In this document: positions 25,050 to 34,843 of the stretch, one piece after another
How positions within the stretch are numbered: the first letter of the stretch is position 1
Layout of the letters: each line of letters begins with the position of its first letter
From: Myxococcota bacterium
GTDB lineage: Bacteria > Myxococcota_C > UBA6777
Direction: 5' to 3'
NCBI GenBank assembly: GCA_023150835.1
Contig: JAKLKB010000002.1
Coordinates: forward strand, 62,001 to 126,000
DNA: 64,000 bases
Translations under genes and position numbers: made by a program
Notes under the pieces: generated by a model
Told to the model about the DNA's origin: nothing
Databases searched by the model: none
The model's input: the letters and a program-made list of their open reading frames with translations, nothing else

Positions 25050-27422
25050 ATGAAAGCCGATAACAAACGCCCCACCATCCCGCCCCCTCAAGTCGCCCCT
25101 TCTCGCCCCACCAACAACGCCCCCATCCAAACCACCCAAACCTCTGCGGCCCAAACCTCTACAGCCCAAATCGCCCCAACCTCGGTCAATACCGAAAACC
25201 TCGCCCAAGCACGCAACACCCTCAACAACGGCCTTGAACCTGCGGCTCCCCGCGCAGGCGTCACGCGCAACGTCCCTGCTTTCAACGCAGAAGCCGCCGA
25301 TACCACCACCACCAACGCTGCCCGCAGCGTCCCTCGCGCCACCGCAGCCGAAACCGCAGCTCCTGCGATCACCCGCGATCAAGCCATCGATCGTTTGATC
25401 GATTACACCGCTCGCAACGAAGGCGGCGGTCGCTACGACGCTTGGAACCCCAACGATAACGGACATGGCGTATCCTTCGGCCTAATCCAATTCAATCAAA
25501 AATCGGGTTCTCTCCCCACCTTGATGAACCGTATGCACCAAGCCGATCCCGAAAAATTCAACCAGATCTTCGGACCCCATGCCGACAATATGCGCAACCC
25601 CGATTGGGTTCGTAACGCCGATCTCAACAACCCCGATATCAAAGCCCGTATGCAACAAGCTGGACGCGATCCCGACTTCCAAAAAGTCCAACGCGATCTC
25701 GCTCGCGAAGGCTATTTTGAACCCACCAACCGACTCGCCGATCAATACGGCATCCAATCCGAACGCGGACGCGCTATGCTCTTTGATACCGCCGTTCAAT
25801 ACGGACTCGGTAGCGCCGCCCGCAACAACGGCCTCACGGGTATGCTCCAACGCGCTCGCCAAGAAGTCGGACCCAACGCCTCCGAACGCGAACTCCTCTC
25901 CGCACTCGCCAACCAAGCCGATACACACGGCTACGACGCCAACCGACGCCACCACATCCTCAACGATCCCAATCTTTCCGACGCTCCCCTCGGACAAACC
26001 AGCAATCTCCCCTCAAACCCCGGCCCCACACCCCCCAACGGAAACAACAACCAAGACGCCCTCCACAACGTCCTGCGCGAACATCCCAACCTCCGCACCA
26101 ACCAAGACATGATCAACCACGCCTACCAACAGGGCGGCGGTAGCTACGATGGAGCCGCCAATTACGTCCGTGGCCTCGGCCTCGATATGAACGATCTCGT
26201 CCGCAACCGTAGCGGCGCTCTTCCCCAACCTCCCGCTCCTTCACAACCTGCTCCCGCTCCTTCACAACCTGCTCCCGCTCCTTCACAACCTGCTCCCGCT
26301 CCTTCGCAGCCTGCGCCTGCTCCTTCGCAACCCGCACCTGCTCCCGCTCCCGCCGAGCCTCCGACAGGTGCGTCAGAAAGCCCACTCCACCGCGTCCTGC
26401 GCGAACATCCCAACCTCCGCACCAACCAAGACATGATCAACCACGCCTACCAACAAGGCGGAAACACCTACGAAGGCGCTGCCAACTACACACGCGGCCT
26501 TGGCCTCGATATGAACAACCTTGTTCGCGATCGCAACGCCGCTCTCCCTCGCCCTTCTGCACAGCCCAATGCTCCGACACAACCCACTCCCCCCACACAA
26601 CCCACACAACCCACACCTCCCCAAAGCCCGCTCCAACAACTCGCCAACCAACACGGTCTGCGCACCAACCAAGACCTGATCAACCACTTCTACCGACAAG
26701 GCGGAAACACCTACGAAGGCGCACAAAACGCTGCTCGTCCCTACGGTGTCGATCTCAATCAACTCACCCGCAACCGCAACGCACCGATCAATCCGAACAC
26801 ACCCGCCCCCAATACACCTGCGCCGAATACACCCACACCCAACACACCCGCGCCCAACACCACACCGACCCCGACGCGCATCACTTCGTACACCCAACCT
26901 TGGCGCCCCATCGATGCCCCCATCCAAAACCGCCCGGGTGAGCGCAACGCCAACACTTATGCCCATGTCATCGACCAATTCAACGTCGAAAGCAACCGCC
27001 GCTATCAGAAAAATCACCAAGGCCAAGGTGAAACCTACTGCAATATCTTTGCATGGGACGTCACCAAAGCGATGGGTGCCGAGATCCCCCACTGGGTCGA
27101 CGGCAACGGAAACCCCACGGGTCTCGGCCAAGGCCGCGAACTTAACGCCAACGCTGGACACGATTGGCTCGTCAATCACGGCCCACGCCACGGCTGGCGA
27201 CAAGTCAGCGCCGCTGAAGCCCAAGCTGCCGCCAACAACGGTCAACCCGCTGTCGCTTCGTGGAAAAACCCGGGTGGCATCGGACACATCGGCGTCGTCC
27301 GCCCGGGTGAGATGCGCAACGGTAGCCCCGCCGCCGCTCAAGCTGGTGGACGCAACTTTGAAGACGGCCATATCTCCGACGGTTTCGGACGCGCCCAACC
27401 CACCTACTTCATCCACGACTAA
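25050..27422 (+). CDS. Bifunctional repeat-rich probable peptidoglycan hydrolase
   Basis: A 790-residue protein with a strong ribosome binding site (AGAGGAG, 6 bases). Order: disordered N-terminus (1-105); a lysozyme-fold domain (about 107-315) with ARNEGGGRYDAWNPNDNG and VSFGLIQFNQ, resembling GH46 chitosanases and phage lysozymes (Glu124 a likely catalytic acid); three about 50-residue repeats (336-388, 444-496, 526-577) sharing LREHPNLRTNQDMINHAYQQ, GG.TYEGAANY and GLDMN; PAPAPSQ and NTPAP linkers; and a C-terminal NlpC/P60- or CHAP-like domain (630-790) with ETYCNIFAWDV (Cys664) and GHIGVVRP (His746). No Sec signal is seen, so release may be by lysis or a special secretion system. It could attack cell walls of other bacteria or remodel its own. 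Confidence 0.65.
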   Translation: MKADNKRPTIPPPQVAPSRPTNNAPIQTTQTSAAQTSTAQIAPTSVNTENLAQARNTLNNGLEPAAPRAGVTRNVPAFNAEAADTTTTNAARSVPRATAAETAAPAITRDQAIDRLIDYTARNEGGGRYDAWNPNDNGHGVSFGLIQFNQKSGSLPTLMNRMHQADPEKFNQIFGPHADNMRNPDWVRNADLNNPDIKARMQQAGRDPDFQKVQRDLAREGYFEPTNRLADQYGIQSERGRAMLFDTAVQYGLGSAARNNGLTGMLQRARQEVGPNASERELLSALANQADTHGYDANRRHHILNDPNLSDAPLGQTSNLPSNPGPTPPNGNNNQDALHNVLREHPNLRTNQDMINHAYQQGGGSYDGAANYVRGLGLDMNDLVRNRSGALPQPPAPSQPAPAPSQPAPAPSQPAPAPSQPAPAPSQPAPAPAPAEPPTGASESPLHRVLREHPNLRTNQDMINHAYQQGGNTYEGAANYTRGLGLDMNNLVRDRNAALPRPSAQPNAPTQPTPPTQPTQPTPPQSPLQQLANQHGLRTNQDLINHFYRQGGNTYEGAQNAARPYGVDLNQLTRNRNAPINPNTPAPNTPAPNTPTPNTPAPNTTPTPTRITSYTQPWRPIDAPIQNRPGERNANTYAHVIDQFNVESNRRYQKNHQGQGETYCNIFAWDVTKAMGAEIPHWVDGNGNPTGLGQGRELNANAGHDWLVNHGPRHGWRQVSAAEAQAAANNGQPAVASWKNPGGIGHIGVVRPGEMRNGSPAAAQAGGRNFEDGHISDGFGRAQPTYFIHD

Positions 27423-27435
27423 ATCTTCCTCTTTT

Positions 27436-28701
27436 TTAGGAGAGTGAAGGTGCAAGCCATCGGCGGATCTGCTCGTATACATCGAGGCGATCGAGCAGAT
27501 CGAGGTGATGGATGCCTTGGCCGACCCACTGATGCTCGCTTGGAAACGCCAATGTTTTCGACGGATCGGGGTGTTTGCCCAGAGCGCTTTCGACAGGCAC
27601 CAAGCCATCCCCAAGATGCTTGGCGGCGAGATGTGCGCCGTCTTGTCCAAGCACACCTGCAAGCGCAAAACTCTCGACCCCCACAGGCAAAGGCACAGGC
27701 CGTCGACGATCCTCCGAAGTCTCGAAGCGATCTTGCCCCTCCCAATCTTCGCGCAAAAGATTCCCATGCCGCAGATCCGTCACACCCGCGCTACGAAGTT
27801 TTCCGAGCCGCGAAAACGGCGCAGCATAGGGGCTTTTCTCCAACAACCAGTCGATGTGGTTTCCGCCCCGCTCCAACGGTGATCCGTGATGAGGCGTCCC
27901 CAAAAAGACCCATCGCTTGAGGTGTTGCGGCCACGAATGACCCGCAAGCCTCGCGGCTTCATAGGCGCTGCGCGTCACAAGGCCCCCCATGCTGTAGCCC
28001 AAGATCACGATCTCTTCGATCTGTTCGGGCCATTGGGCCACCAGCGTCTCCAACAAGGCCGAAAAACGCTCACCATTGACAGAGGTGTGCAGGCCCGAAT
28101 TGTAGTGCAAAAAGATCGGGCACATCCGCAGTTCTTGTGCGAGCGCCAAGCCGTGATTGTGTCCGTTGCGCGTCCACAGCAGATCGTTCATGCACAGGCC
28201 ATGCACCAAGATCAATAGCTTTCCGCAGGTTTCGGGATAGGCTTGACGCAACGCTTCGGGGGTCAAGTCCAACGGCACACCCGCGAGGCGAAACTGCATC
28301 GGCAAAGCAAGCGGATTTTGCGTCGCTTCAAGATGATCGCCCACGACGCCATTGAGTACCGCAACCAACGCTTCGTGGTGTTCGGAAGTGCTTTGTAGCT
28401 CAAGCCAAGGGCCGAACGACTGCAACAGGCCATCCATACCGATCCCAACGACCTGTGCGATATCACGGATGCTTTGATACACAAGCCCAGTCAGACCTGT
28501 GGCCTTGCCTTTAAGCGGTTCTCCCCAAGGCAAGGGGATTTGCGTGATCGTGTGGTGCATGGCTTCCACCAAGGCCGTCACACCGACCGTTCCGTCGACA
28601 GCCAACCGACCAACCCCCAAGATATCAGAAACAAGGTTTCGGGGCGCTTTGTCCTTGGTTGTAGAGGTCGAATCATTGGGCTTTTTCGTGTCATTTGACA
28701 T
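27436..28701 (-). CDS. Alpha/beta-hydrolase, lipase or PGAP1-like
   Basis: A 421-residue protein. The ATG at 28701 has GAGG 9 bases upstream. The first 170 residues are helical and unassigned. The hydrolase core follows: LLILVHGLCMNDLLW (oxyanion loop), the nucleophile elbow GYSMGG (Ser near 264), RWVFLGTPHHGSPLERGG and, late in the protein, GDGLVPVESALG (acid) and HLDLLDR (His). The TPHHGSP motif is typical of triacylglycerol lipases and PGAP1-like esterases acting on lipid esters. No signal peptide is seen, so it is probably cytosolic or periplasm-independent. It converges on the peptidoglycan hydrolase gene with a 13-base gap. Confidence 0.8.
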   Translation of the reverse strand: MSNDTKKPNDSTSTTKDKAPRNLVSDILGVGRLAVDGTVGVTALVEAMHHTITQIPLPWGEPLKGKATGLTGLVYQSIRDIAQVVGIGMDGLLQSFGPWLELQSTSEHHEALVAVLNGVVGDHLEATQNPLALPMQFRLAGVPLDLTPEALRQAYPETCGKLLILVHGLCMNDLLWTRNGHNHGLALAQELRMCPIFLHYNSGLHTSVNGERFSALLETLVAQWPEQIEEIVILGYSMGGLVTRSAYEAARLAGHSWPQHLKRWVFLGTPHHGSPLERGGNHIDWLLEKSPYAAPFSRLGKLRSAGVTDLRHGNLLREDWEGQDRFETSEDRRRPVPLPVGVESFALAGVLGQDGAHLAAKHLGDGLVPVESALGKHPDPSKTLAFPSEHQWVGQGIHHLDLLDRLDVYEQIRRWLAPSLS

Positions 28702-28992
28702 ACAAGTGTTCCTCGGAGTGGCTTGTATCGGCGTCACGCGGTTGCTAAAAAAAGACGTGTTCGCGAACGCCCAAGCGACAGAGTCGTTCTCTTGAAAAAT
28801 CTGCGATCTCTTCGCCAACGCGGGGGCAAGGGAGCCGCGCTAAGGTTGTGAGGTGTGGGCTAAAACCCCACGAAACCATTCGGCTGCGTAAGTCCTAATA
28901 CATCCACACCAAAAAACAAGGAGATCAGCGGGCAAGGGAAACAATTTTTTCAAAGGGGCAAGAGACGCAAACCCAACAAAAGGAGTGTTCGA

Positions 28993-31923
28993 GTGAAGAA
29001 AGCAAAAACTGCGGTAGTTTGGGAAGTATCGTTTGATCGATTGGGCGAGATGCCAGAGAGAGCGTTGCGTTGGTCGAAGGAAGGGCTGTATGCAACGGCA
29101 GGGATCGCGGAAGAAAGAAACGGACGCCTTTGGATAGGGTTTGCAGATGGGGGGTTGCAATGTTTGGAGAGTGCGACAGGTCGGGAGATCTGGAAGACGA
29201 GTATCGGATATCTGCCTGTGGTGGGCGTCCAATTGCATGAGGGTTGGGTGATCGCGTGGAACCAAGGCGGCGGAGTCTTGTGGTGTGATCGAGAAACAGG
29301 GGAGAAGCCATGTGCGCGATCCTTTACGACGGGTTTGGCGGGGCCGCCTTTTTGCGTGGGGGATTGGATGGTGGTGGGGACGATCGATGGGACGGTTGCG
29401 CGGTTGGATCTGCGCAAGGACGGAAGCGCTGCGTGGATGCAAAAGCACGATCAGGGGCTGCGATCGGCTCCGAAGGGAGAAGCTGCGTCGGCGGAGGTGT
29501 CCGAACAGGGCGAGGGGCTTTTGTTGGCGGGGATATCGGGTTCGGGTCAATTGTTGTTGTGGGAAGCCAAAGAGGGCAACGTGATCTTGTCGCGTGACAT
29601 CGGAGCGACCGAGGCGATCGGCGTAGATGTGTTTGAGAACACAGAGATCTTTGTGATGGATCAGGCGGGAGATGGGGAGAAGTGGTCGTATGAAGAAGAA
29701 AATGAGACGTGGAAAGTGAAGCGGCGACAAGGCATCCTTCGCTCGTCTGCGTTGTGTGGTGTGACGCACCATGTGCCCGTGTGGAAGGCGTTTCAGGAGT
29801 ATGTCTTTGGGACGGCTTATGGGGAGGTGGTGCGCCGAAGCGTGTTGGAGGGAGTGGAACGTTGGCGGGTACAGATGCCCGATCCATTGTTGCGGTTGGA
29901 GCGGCGAGAAGGGAACCTCGTGGTGTGCGGGCGAGCGGGTTCGGTGGTGTGGCTGGATATCTGGAAAGGCCGCCCCTTGTGTACCGTTCGCTTGCCGAGA
30001 ACGCCTCAGTGGGTGCGTGTTCTTGGGGACGGTGGGATCTTGGTATCGGATACATCAGGGGGATTGTTATGGTATCGCAGCGGCTGGTGGAAGCGTACGC
30101 CGACCGCCACAACCTCGACACGGCGCAAAGCGCCCAAACCAGCGCAGCCCAAGTTTCACGACGCACAAAGCCTCGCCTCGCCGCAAGCGCAAACGACCGC
30201 ACCATCACGCCCTAACCAAGCCAAGACAGGCTCGACAACACTTTTTTGGCTGGGATGGGAAGGCGGAGAGCGCCTCGTCCCAGCCGAAGACATCCTCAAC
30301 ACCAGCGCAACAAAACGCATCGGTACGCCGATAGGTTCGGATGAATCCGTAGGGATCGAAGTATTGTGCGAGCGACTGAGCGACCGCAAGCAGAGCGATG
30401 AAGCGTCAAGAAGGTTGGTAGAGCTCGGTCCAGAGGCGCTTTCGTCGTTGTGGCCGGAGTTATCGAATGCGGGGATGTTTGGCCGCATGGCGATCCAAGA
30501 CACGATGCACAAGATCGCACAAAAGCATCGATTGGATCTGCTGTTTGCGTGGACAGAGCGGAGCATGGCGGTGTTGTTTCATCCGCCCGCGCTGGTGCCG
30601 ATGTTGGAGATGCTGTTGTTTTGGCCTGCTCCAGACGCACGGGAGATCAAGGATGCGTTACTGCCCTTGCAAGGGCTTTGTGAAGCACCTACGGGCGAGT
30701 TAAAAGACGCATGGGCGCGGGTACAGCAGCGTTATCCGTCTTTGGACTTCGATTTTTTTTCGCCACCCACCCCCGAACAAGCGAAGCGCGTCGCGCTGCG
30801 CCAAGAGCGTACCTCCAAAGCGCCCCATGCACCGCCTGCATGGGAAACCGTACACGGTCAAGCCGACGCCCAAGACACAGGATTTTTTGCCAAGCGCCTC
30901 GGCCCGACAAGCCACGATACTCGGGTGGCTTGGTCTGGTATGTGGCGCAAAAAAGCCAAAGCAAAAGAACAAATCCAATCGCCCAAAGCCCTGTGTCTAG
31001 GGGGCGTGGTGGTGGTATTGAATCCTGACGGAACGGAGATGAAAGCGTGGAACTTTCCAAAGCAAGCCAATCAAGGGATGTTTCTGCGTTGGGAATGGCC
31101 GAGCCATCGAGCGATCAGCAACTTTGCGATGTGGGAAGATGCGGTCTTGGTGCGTTATCAAGACGGTACATTGGAGATCGTTCGGGGTGAAACAGGAGAG
31201 GTGCTTTGGGGAAGCGATATACCGAGAGATATCAACTTGTTGTTGCCTGAGCGGGACAGCCTTTACACGCTGCGACAGGATCGTGACCGTTGGCTGTTGC
31301 GGGCCGAACGGATGAAGGCGTTGTGGTCGCTTGAAAAAGTGTGGGAAGTGACGTTGGGCAAAGAGCGTCCAAGCACGTTGATCTTGTCGAGATCTGGGGA
31401 TCTTGTGGTAAATGGAACAGAAGGGATGTTTCGGGTGCATCGTGCGGAGGATGGGGCATTTGTGTACGAGAAGAAACACCCTGCGTTGGGCCGATGCTGG
31501 TTGATCGGGGCTGAAGAAGGCGTGTTGTTTGCGAACAAAGCAGGGGATTACGGATGTTTGGACGATCAAGGTGAGGTGCGTTGGCAAGATCATTGCGAGT
31601 ATCGCTTGGGAGGAGCGCCTGTGTACGCAGAGGGCCAGATGTATCTGACCAACGAAGATGGTGACGTGTACGGCGTGGATGCCGAGACAGGAAAGACGCG
31701 CATCATGACCCACACAAGTTCCCCGTTTGGCGGTGCGGTGATTGCGGGAAATGTGTTGTTTGTATGCAACGAAAGCTCGGCCTACGGGATGGATCGACGC
31801 AACAACGATCAGCTCTGGCGCAAGCCGATCTCAGGACCACTGAGTTGGCGCCCGCCTGTGGTGTGGGATCGCAAGTTGTTGGTCTTTGATCTCAAGGGAA
31901 AGATGCACTTGCTGGGGACGTGA
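28993..31923 (+). CDS. PQQ-like beta-propeller protein split by a helical insert
   Basis: A 976-residue protein starting at GTG 28993 (GGAG 7 bases upstream). Residues 1-370 and about 650-976 are made of quinoprotein-type beta-propeller blades (for example CLESATGREIWKTSI, VYGVDAETGKTRIM and AYGMDRRNNDQLWRKPI). Between them are a basic, low-complexity linker (about 370-410) and an alpha-helical HEAT-like block (about 440-600, with EALSSLWPELSNAGMFGRMA). The N-terminal lysines are not followed by a signal peptide, so it is likely cytoplasmic. Probably a protein-interaction platform; BamB-like and kinase-associated propellers look similar. It has no clear operon partner. Confidence 0.65.
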   Translation: MKKAKTAVVWEVSFDRLGEMPERALRWSKEGLYATAGIAEERNGRLWIGFADGGLQCLESATGREIWKTSIGYLPVVGVQLHEGWVIAWNQGGGVLWCDRETGEKPCARSFTTGLAGPPFCVGDWMVVGTIDGTVARLDLRKDGSAAWMQKHDQGLRSAPKGEAASAEVSEQGEGLLLAGISGSGQLLLWEAKEGNVILSRDIGATEAIGVDVFENTEIFVMDQAGDGEKWSYEEENETWKVKRRQGILRSSALCGVTHHVPVWKAFQEYVFGTAYGEVVRRSVLEGVERWRVQMPDPLLRLERREGNLVVCGRAGSVVWLDIWKGRPLCTVRLPRTPQWVRVLGDGGILVSDTSGGLLWYRSGWWKRTPTATTSTRRKAPKPAQPKFHDAQSLASPQAQTTAPSRPNQAKTGSTTLFWLGWEGGERLVPAEDILNTSATKRIGTPIGSDESVGIEVLCERLSDRKQSDEASRRLVELGPEALSSLWPELSNAGMFGRMAIQDTMHKIAQKHRLDLLFAWTERSMAVLFHPPALVPMLEMLLFWPAPDAREIKDALLPLQGLCEAPTGELKDAWARVQQRYPSLDFDFFSPPTPEQAKRVALRQERTSKAPHAPPAWETVHGQADAQDTGFFAKRLGPTSHDTRVAWSGMWRKKAKAKEQIQSPKALCLGGVVVVLNPDGTEMKAWNFPKQANQGMFLRWEWPSHRAISNFAMWEDAVLVRYQDGTLEIVRGETGEVLWGSDIPRDINLLLPERDSLYTLRQDRDRWLLRAERMKALWSLEKVWEVTLGKERPSTLILSRSGDLVVNGTEGMFRVHRAEDGAFVYEKKHPALGRCWLIGAEEGVLFANKAGDYGCLDDQGEVRWQDHCEYRLGGAPVYAEGQMYLTNEDGDVYGVDAETGKTRIMTHTSSPFGGAVIAGNVLFVCNESSAYGMDRRNNDQLWRKPISGPLSWRPPVVWDRKLLVFDLKGKMHLLGT

Positions 31924-31942
31924 AAATCGGAGGGATGGGGAT

Positions 31943-33718
31943 TTAGGGTGCGGGGGGGTTAGACAGATGTTGAAAAAAGGCGTGGTATCGGTACTTTTTG
32001 GCGAAAGCAAGCAAGGCTTGGCGGAGGGCGTCTCGTTGTGCGGGGGGAGTGGAGTCAAGGATCTGTTTGGAAAGCGCGATGGCTTGGTCTGTTTGGTCGT
32101 TTTGAAGAGAGCGATAGAGTTGGACAAGCTGCTGTTTTTTGGAGGACGACCATTCGTTTGAGATGACCGAGAGATCGGAAGGGAGATCGTTTGTTTTACG
32201 AGAAGGCGGTGCGGGTTCCTGAGCGGCTCGGGGAGCGGGATCTTGCGAGGATTGCGGAGCGGGGAGCGGAGTTTGGATCACGGGTTGGGTGGGCTGGTTT
32301 GTTTTGGTCTGTTTATCGAACGTGCCGTGGCGAGGCGAAGAGATCGGCCTTTTGGGGGCAGGAGAACCAACACGTACAGGGGCGGGCGGCGAGGGGGGAG
32401 CAGGCGAGATCGCACGACCAGCGCCTAGATAGAGGCTTTCAGGTCGTGAGCGTGGGGCGCGTTTTTTCGTGGCATATCGGGCGGGTCGAGCGAGCCGAGG
32501 GCGACGTTTGCGTTTTTGACGCACTGTGGCGGTGACTTCAGGCTTGCGCGTATCAGAAGATGGGGAAGGCTCTTGTTTGGTTGCTTCGACGTTATCGCGA
32601 TCTGAAGGGCTGTTGCGTTCGTTGTCTTTGGGTGCGGGAGCATCGTCGCTTTTGCGCTCGTTGTTTTTGTATGTGGGCCCGCGATAGCGTTTAGGCGATC
32701 TCTTGTAACGTCGAGCCGATCGGCCTCTGCGCGATCGAGAATTCGACCGATGTGCAGGTTCGGGTTCGGGCTCAGCCATGCGCGCAGGGGGGGGAGAGCC
32801 GGGTGTTGGAGAGACTCCCTCGGAGCCTGCATTTTTTTCGAGATCGGCTTCTTCTTTTTTTGCTGCTGCATCCGCGTCTGCTCGTGCGATCGGGGCTTGA
32901 CTTGGGAGAGCTTTGGCAGGAGAGGCCGCAGGAGGGAGAACAGGCTGGGGTGTTTGGGTTGAGCCTTTTCGCCCGTCATTTGGGGAAGAGGGTTCTGCAT
33001 CGCCGCTTTTTTCTGCTCGTTTCGGAGAAAACAGGCCACGAAAGAATTGGCCGAAGCTGCGGCGTTTTGCTTTTTGAGGCGGTGTGGTTGGAGAGGCGAA
33101 GGAGGGTTTTTTTTGTTCTTCGGCGGGGGGTGGGGGTGGGGCATAACGCGAAACGGTTGATGTTTCGGAGGCTTGAGAGCGCGTGGGTTCGGCGGTATGG
33201 GGGGGTTTGATGTGTCGGGCGTCGAGCGATCCCGAGGGGCTTTGTTTTTGTTGTGCGGTGGTGTTGGGGGCCTTGGCGGCGGGAGAAGGTGTGGGCATCG
33301 GAGAATGGGCCGCAGATTGGCCGGATTGTGGAGCGGCAGGAGCCACATCACGCACAGACAAAGATGGCGCGGAGGTTTCTTGTTGGAGGGTTTTTTGCGA
33401 GAGAACAAAAGTCATGCCGACGACAAGGGTCAGCGTGGCGAAAGTGGCGATCGGCTGCCAGTGTTGGAGAAATCCGCGCAGCCAAGAGTGTGCGGGAGGG
33501 GTGACGTATTGGGCGGCCTGTTGGCGCGCAGCGCGCAAGATCTGTTGATCCAACGCAGCGGGAGGTTCGTGTTGTTGGAGGTGAAGTCGGATCTGATCCG
33601 AAGTGTGACGCCACGCCCGAAGGGTATGGCGTTCTTCGGGATCAGAGGTCAGATCTTCGGGAGCTTCCGAGCGATCCAACCATTCGATAAGTTTGTTTTC
33701 AAAATCTTGACGATCCAT
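31943..33718 (-). CDS. Probable anti-sigma factor, single TM, disordered exterior
   Basis: A 591-residue protein located 122 bases downstream of an ECF sigma gene on the same strand, which is the usual place for an anti-sigma factor. The N-terminal 80 residues are hydrophilic and helical with no HxxxCxxC zinc motif. A TM helix (about 86-107, PIATFATLTLVVGMTFVLS) follows. About 400 residues are Pro/Ala/Ser/Lys-rich and disordered, including an Arg/Tyr-rich patch (RRGRSARRYKRSPKRYRG). The last 85 residues regain helical structure (WSSSKKQQLVQLYRSLQN, then AIALSKQILDSTPPAQRDALRQALL), TPR-like. The role as sigma inhibitor is inferred from position and topology. Confidence 0.6.
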   Translation of the reverse strand: MDRQDFENKLIEWLDRSEAPEDLTSDPEERHTLRAWRHTSDQIRLHLQQHEPPAALDQQILRAARQQAAQYVTPPAHSWLRGFLQHWQPIATFATLTLVVGMTFVLSQKTLQQETSAPSLSVRDVAPAAPQSGQSAAHSPMPTPSPAAKAPNTTAQQKQSPSGSLDARHIKPPHTAEPTRSQASETSTVSRYAPPPPPAEEQKKPSFASPTTPPQKAKRRSFGQFFRGLFSPKRAEKSGDAEPSSPNDGRKGSTQTPQPVLPPAASPAKALPSQAPIARADADAAAKKEEADLEKNAGSEGVSPTPGSPPPARMAEPEPEPAHRSNSRSRRGRSARRYKRSPKRYRGPTYKNNERKSDDAPAPKDNERNSPSDRDNVEATKQEPSPSSDTRKPEVTATVRQKRKRRPRLARPARYATKKRAPRSRPESLYLGAGRAISPAPPSPPAPVRVGSPAPKRPISSPRHGTFDKQTKTNQPTQPVIQTPLPAPQSSQDPAPRAAQEPAPPSRKTNDLPSDLSVISNEWSSSKKQQLVQLYRSLQNDQTDQAIALSKQILDSTPPAQRDALRQALLAFAKKYRYHAFFQHLSNPPAP

Positions 33719-33840
33719 CCTTGGTTCTTTTCAAACCCCAAAGTGGGGATGTTCGGGTTGATTTGTGGAAGGTGTGTCGGCGCACAGCAGAGCGCAAGAA
33801 GAAAAGTGCAGCGGAGGAAAAGGCGAATAGCAGGGGGAGA

Positions 33841-34515
33841 TCAGCGTTGAAGATCTTCGAGGGTGACTCCTTTGGATTCGAGGTGACGTCGCAAGTATTC
33901 GAGCGCGTAGCGCATACGGCTTTTGACCGTATTTTCGAGTGTACCGACGACATCAGCGATCTCTTTGTACGAGAGGTGCGAGACCTCGCGCAACAAAAAG
34001 ACCTCGCGTTGTTCGGGGGGGAGTCCTTCCAATCCGATCTCAAGGTTGTGATGTACCTCCCGAAAGAAAGTGTTGTCTTCGCTGCGTTCTCTCGCTTCGG
34101 AGTCTTCGATGCTTTGTTCGAGAGCCGGTCCATCGTCTTGTGTGCGGCTTGGTGCGCTTTGGTGAAGCGAAAGCATCACACGATGGCGTTGGCGACGATA
34201 GGCATCGATGCAGATGTTGCGTGCGATGGTGTACAACCAAGTCGTAAACTTGGCCTGTTTGGTGTAGCTTTGCGCATTTTGGATCACCCGCATAAACACT
34301 TCTTGCATCAACTCTTCGGCGAGTTCGACGGAATGAACGGATCGCAAGATAAAATTGAAGACGGGCTTGCGATGCCGCGCATACAGCCGCTCAAAAGCCT
34401 GCGCGTTGCCTTTGGCATAATCAAGCATCAAGTCCTCGTCCGTTGCCTCGGTCGTTTGAAGGGCAAGGGTGAGGGTTCCGACGCTCATGCTGATGAATAC
34501 GAGAGAGAGCCACAA
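33841..34515 (-). CDS. ECF RNA polymerase sigma factor
   Basis: Sigma-70 family extracytoplasmic-function factor of 215-224 residues. Region 2 (DEDLMLDYAKGNAQAFERLY, RKPVFNFILRS, FTTWLYTIARNICIDAYRRQRHR) and region 4 (LPPEQREVFLLREVSHLSYKE, IADVVGTLENTVKSRMRYAL) are both intact. Two starts are possible: TTG at 34515, which has AAGGAG 8 bases upstream, and ATG at 34488, which has none. The first adds nine hydrophobic residues. It is divergent from the helical repeat gene at 34844 and followed by the putative anti-sigma gene. Confidence 0.92.
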   Translation of the reverse strand: MWLSLVFISMSVGTLTLALQTTEATDEDLMLDYAKGNAQAFERLYARHRKPVFNFILRSVHSVELAEELMQEVFMRVIQNAQSYTKQAKFTTWLYTIARNICIDAYRRQRHRVMLSLHQSAPSRTQDDGPALEQSIEDSEARERSEDNTFFREVHHNLEIGLEGLPPEQREVFLLREVSHLSYKEIADVVGTLENTVKSRMRYALEYLRRHLESKGVTLEDLQR

Positions 34516-34843
34516 ACGATCTTCTCCTTTCCAAAAAAGGATCGCACCACACGGACGGAGGGGAGGGGGAACCGGCCTGTGTGGACGAAAGAAGCCCCTG
34601 TGCGAGAGGAGATTTTGACTTTACCGCATTGGCAAGCAGAATCAAGGGGAAAGTGCTGGCCTGTGGTTGGCTTAAACGTGCGGATCTGCCCGTAAGTCGT
34701 GCTTGTTGAGGACTCGCTTTGCGATCTCTTTGAGAACAGATCGCGTTGTCCGAGACAAAACGCACAACCCGAGCGGTTGGTTGGTAGGCGATCCCACCGC
34801 AAAGTTCCCTCAAGACCGTATTCTCCGCAGAAAGGATCCCCGA
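34516..34843. other. Divergent intergenic region
   Basis: 328 bases between the ECF sigma gene and the plus-strand TPR-like gene. It should hold promoters for both. No matching pair of -35/-10 elements was convincing, and no ORF with a ribosome binding site is present. Confidence 0.4.
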
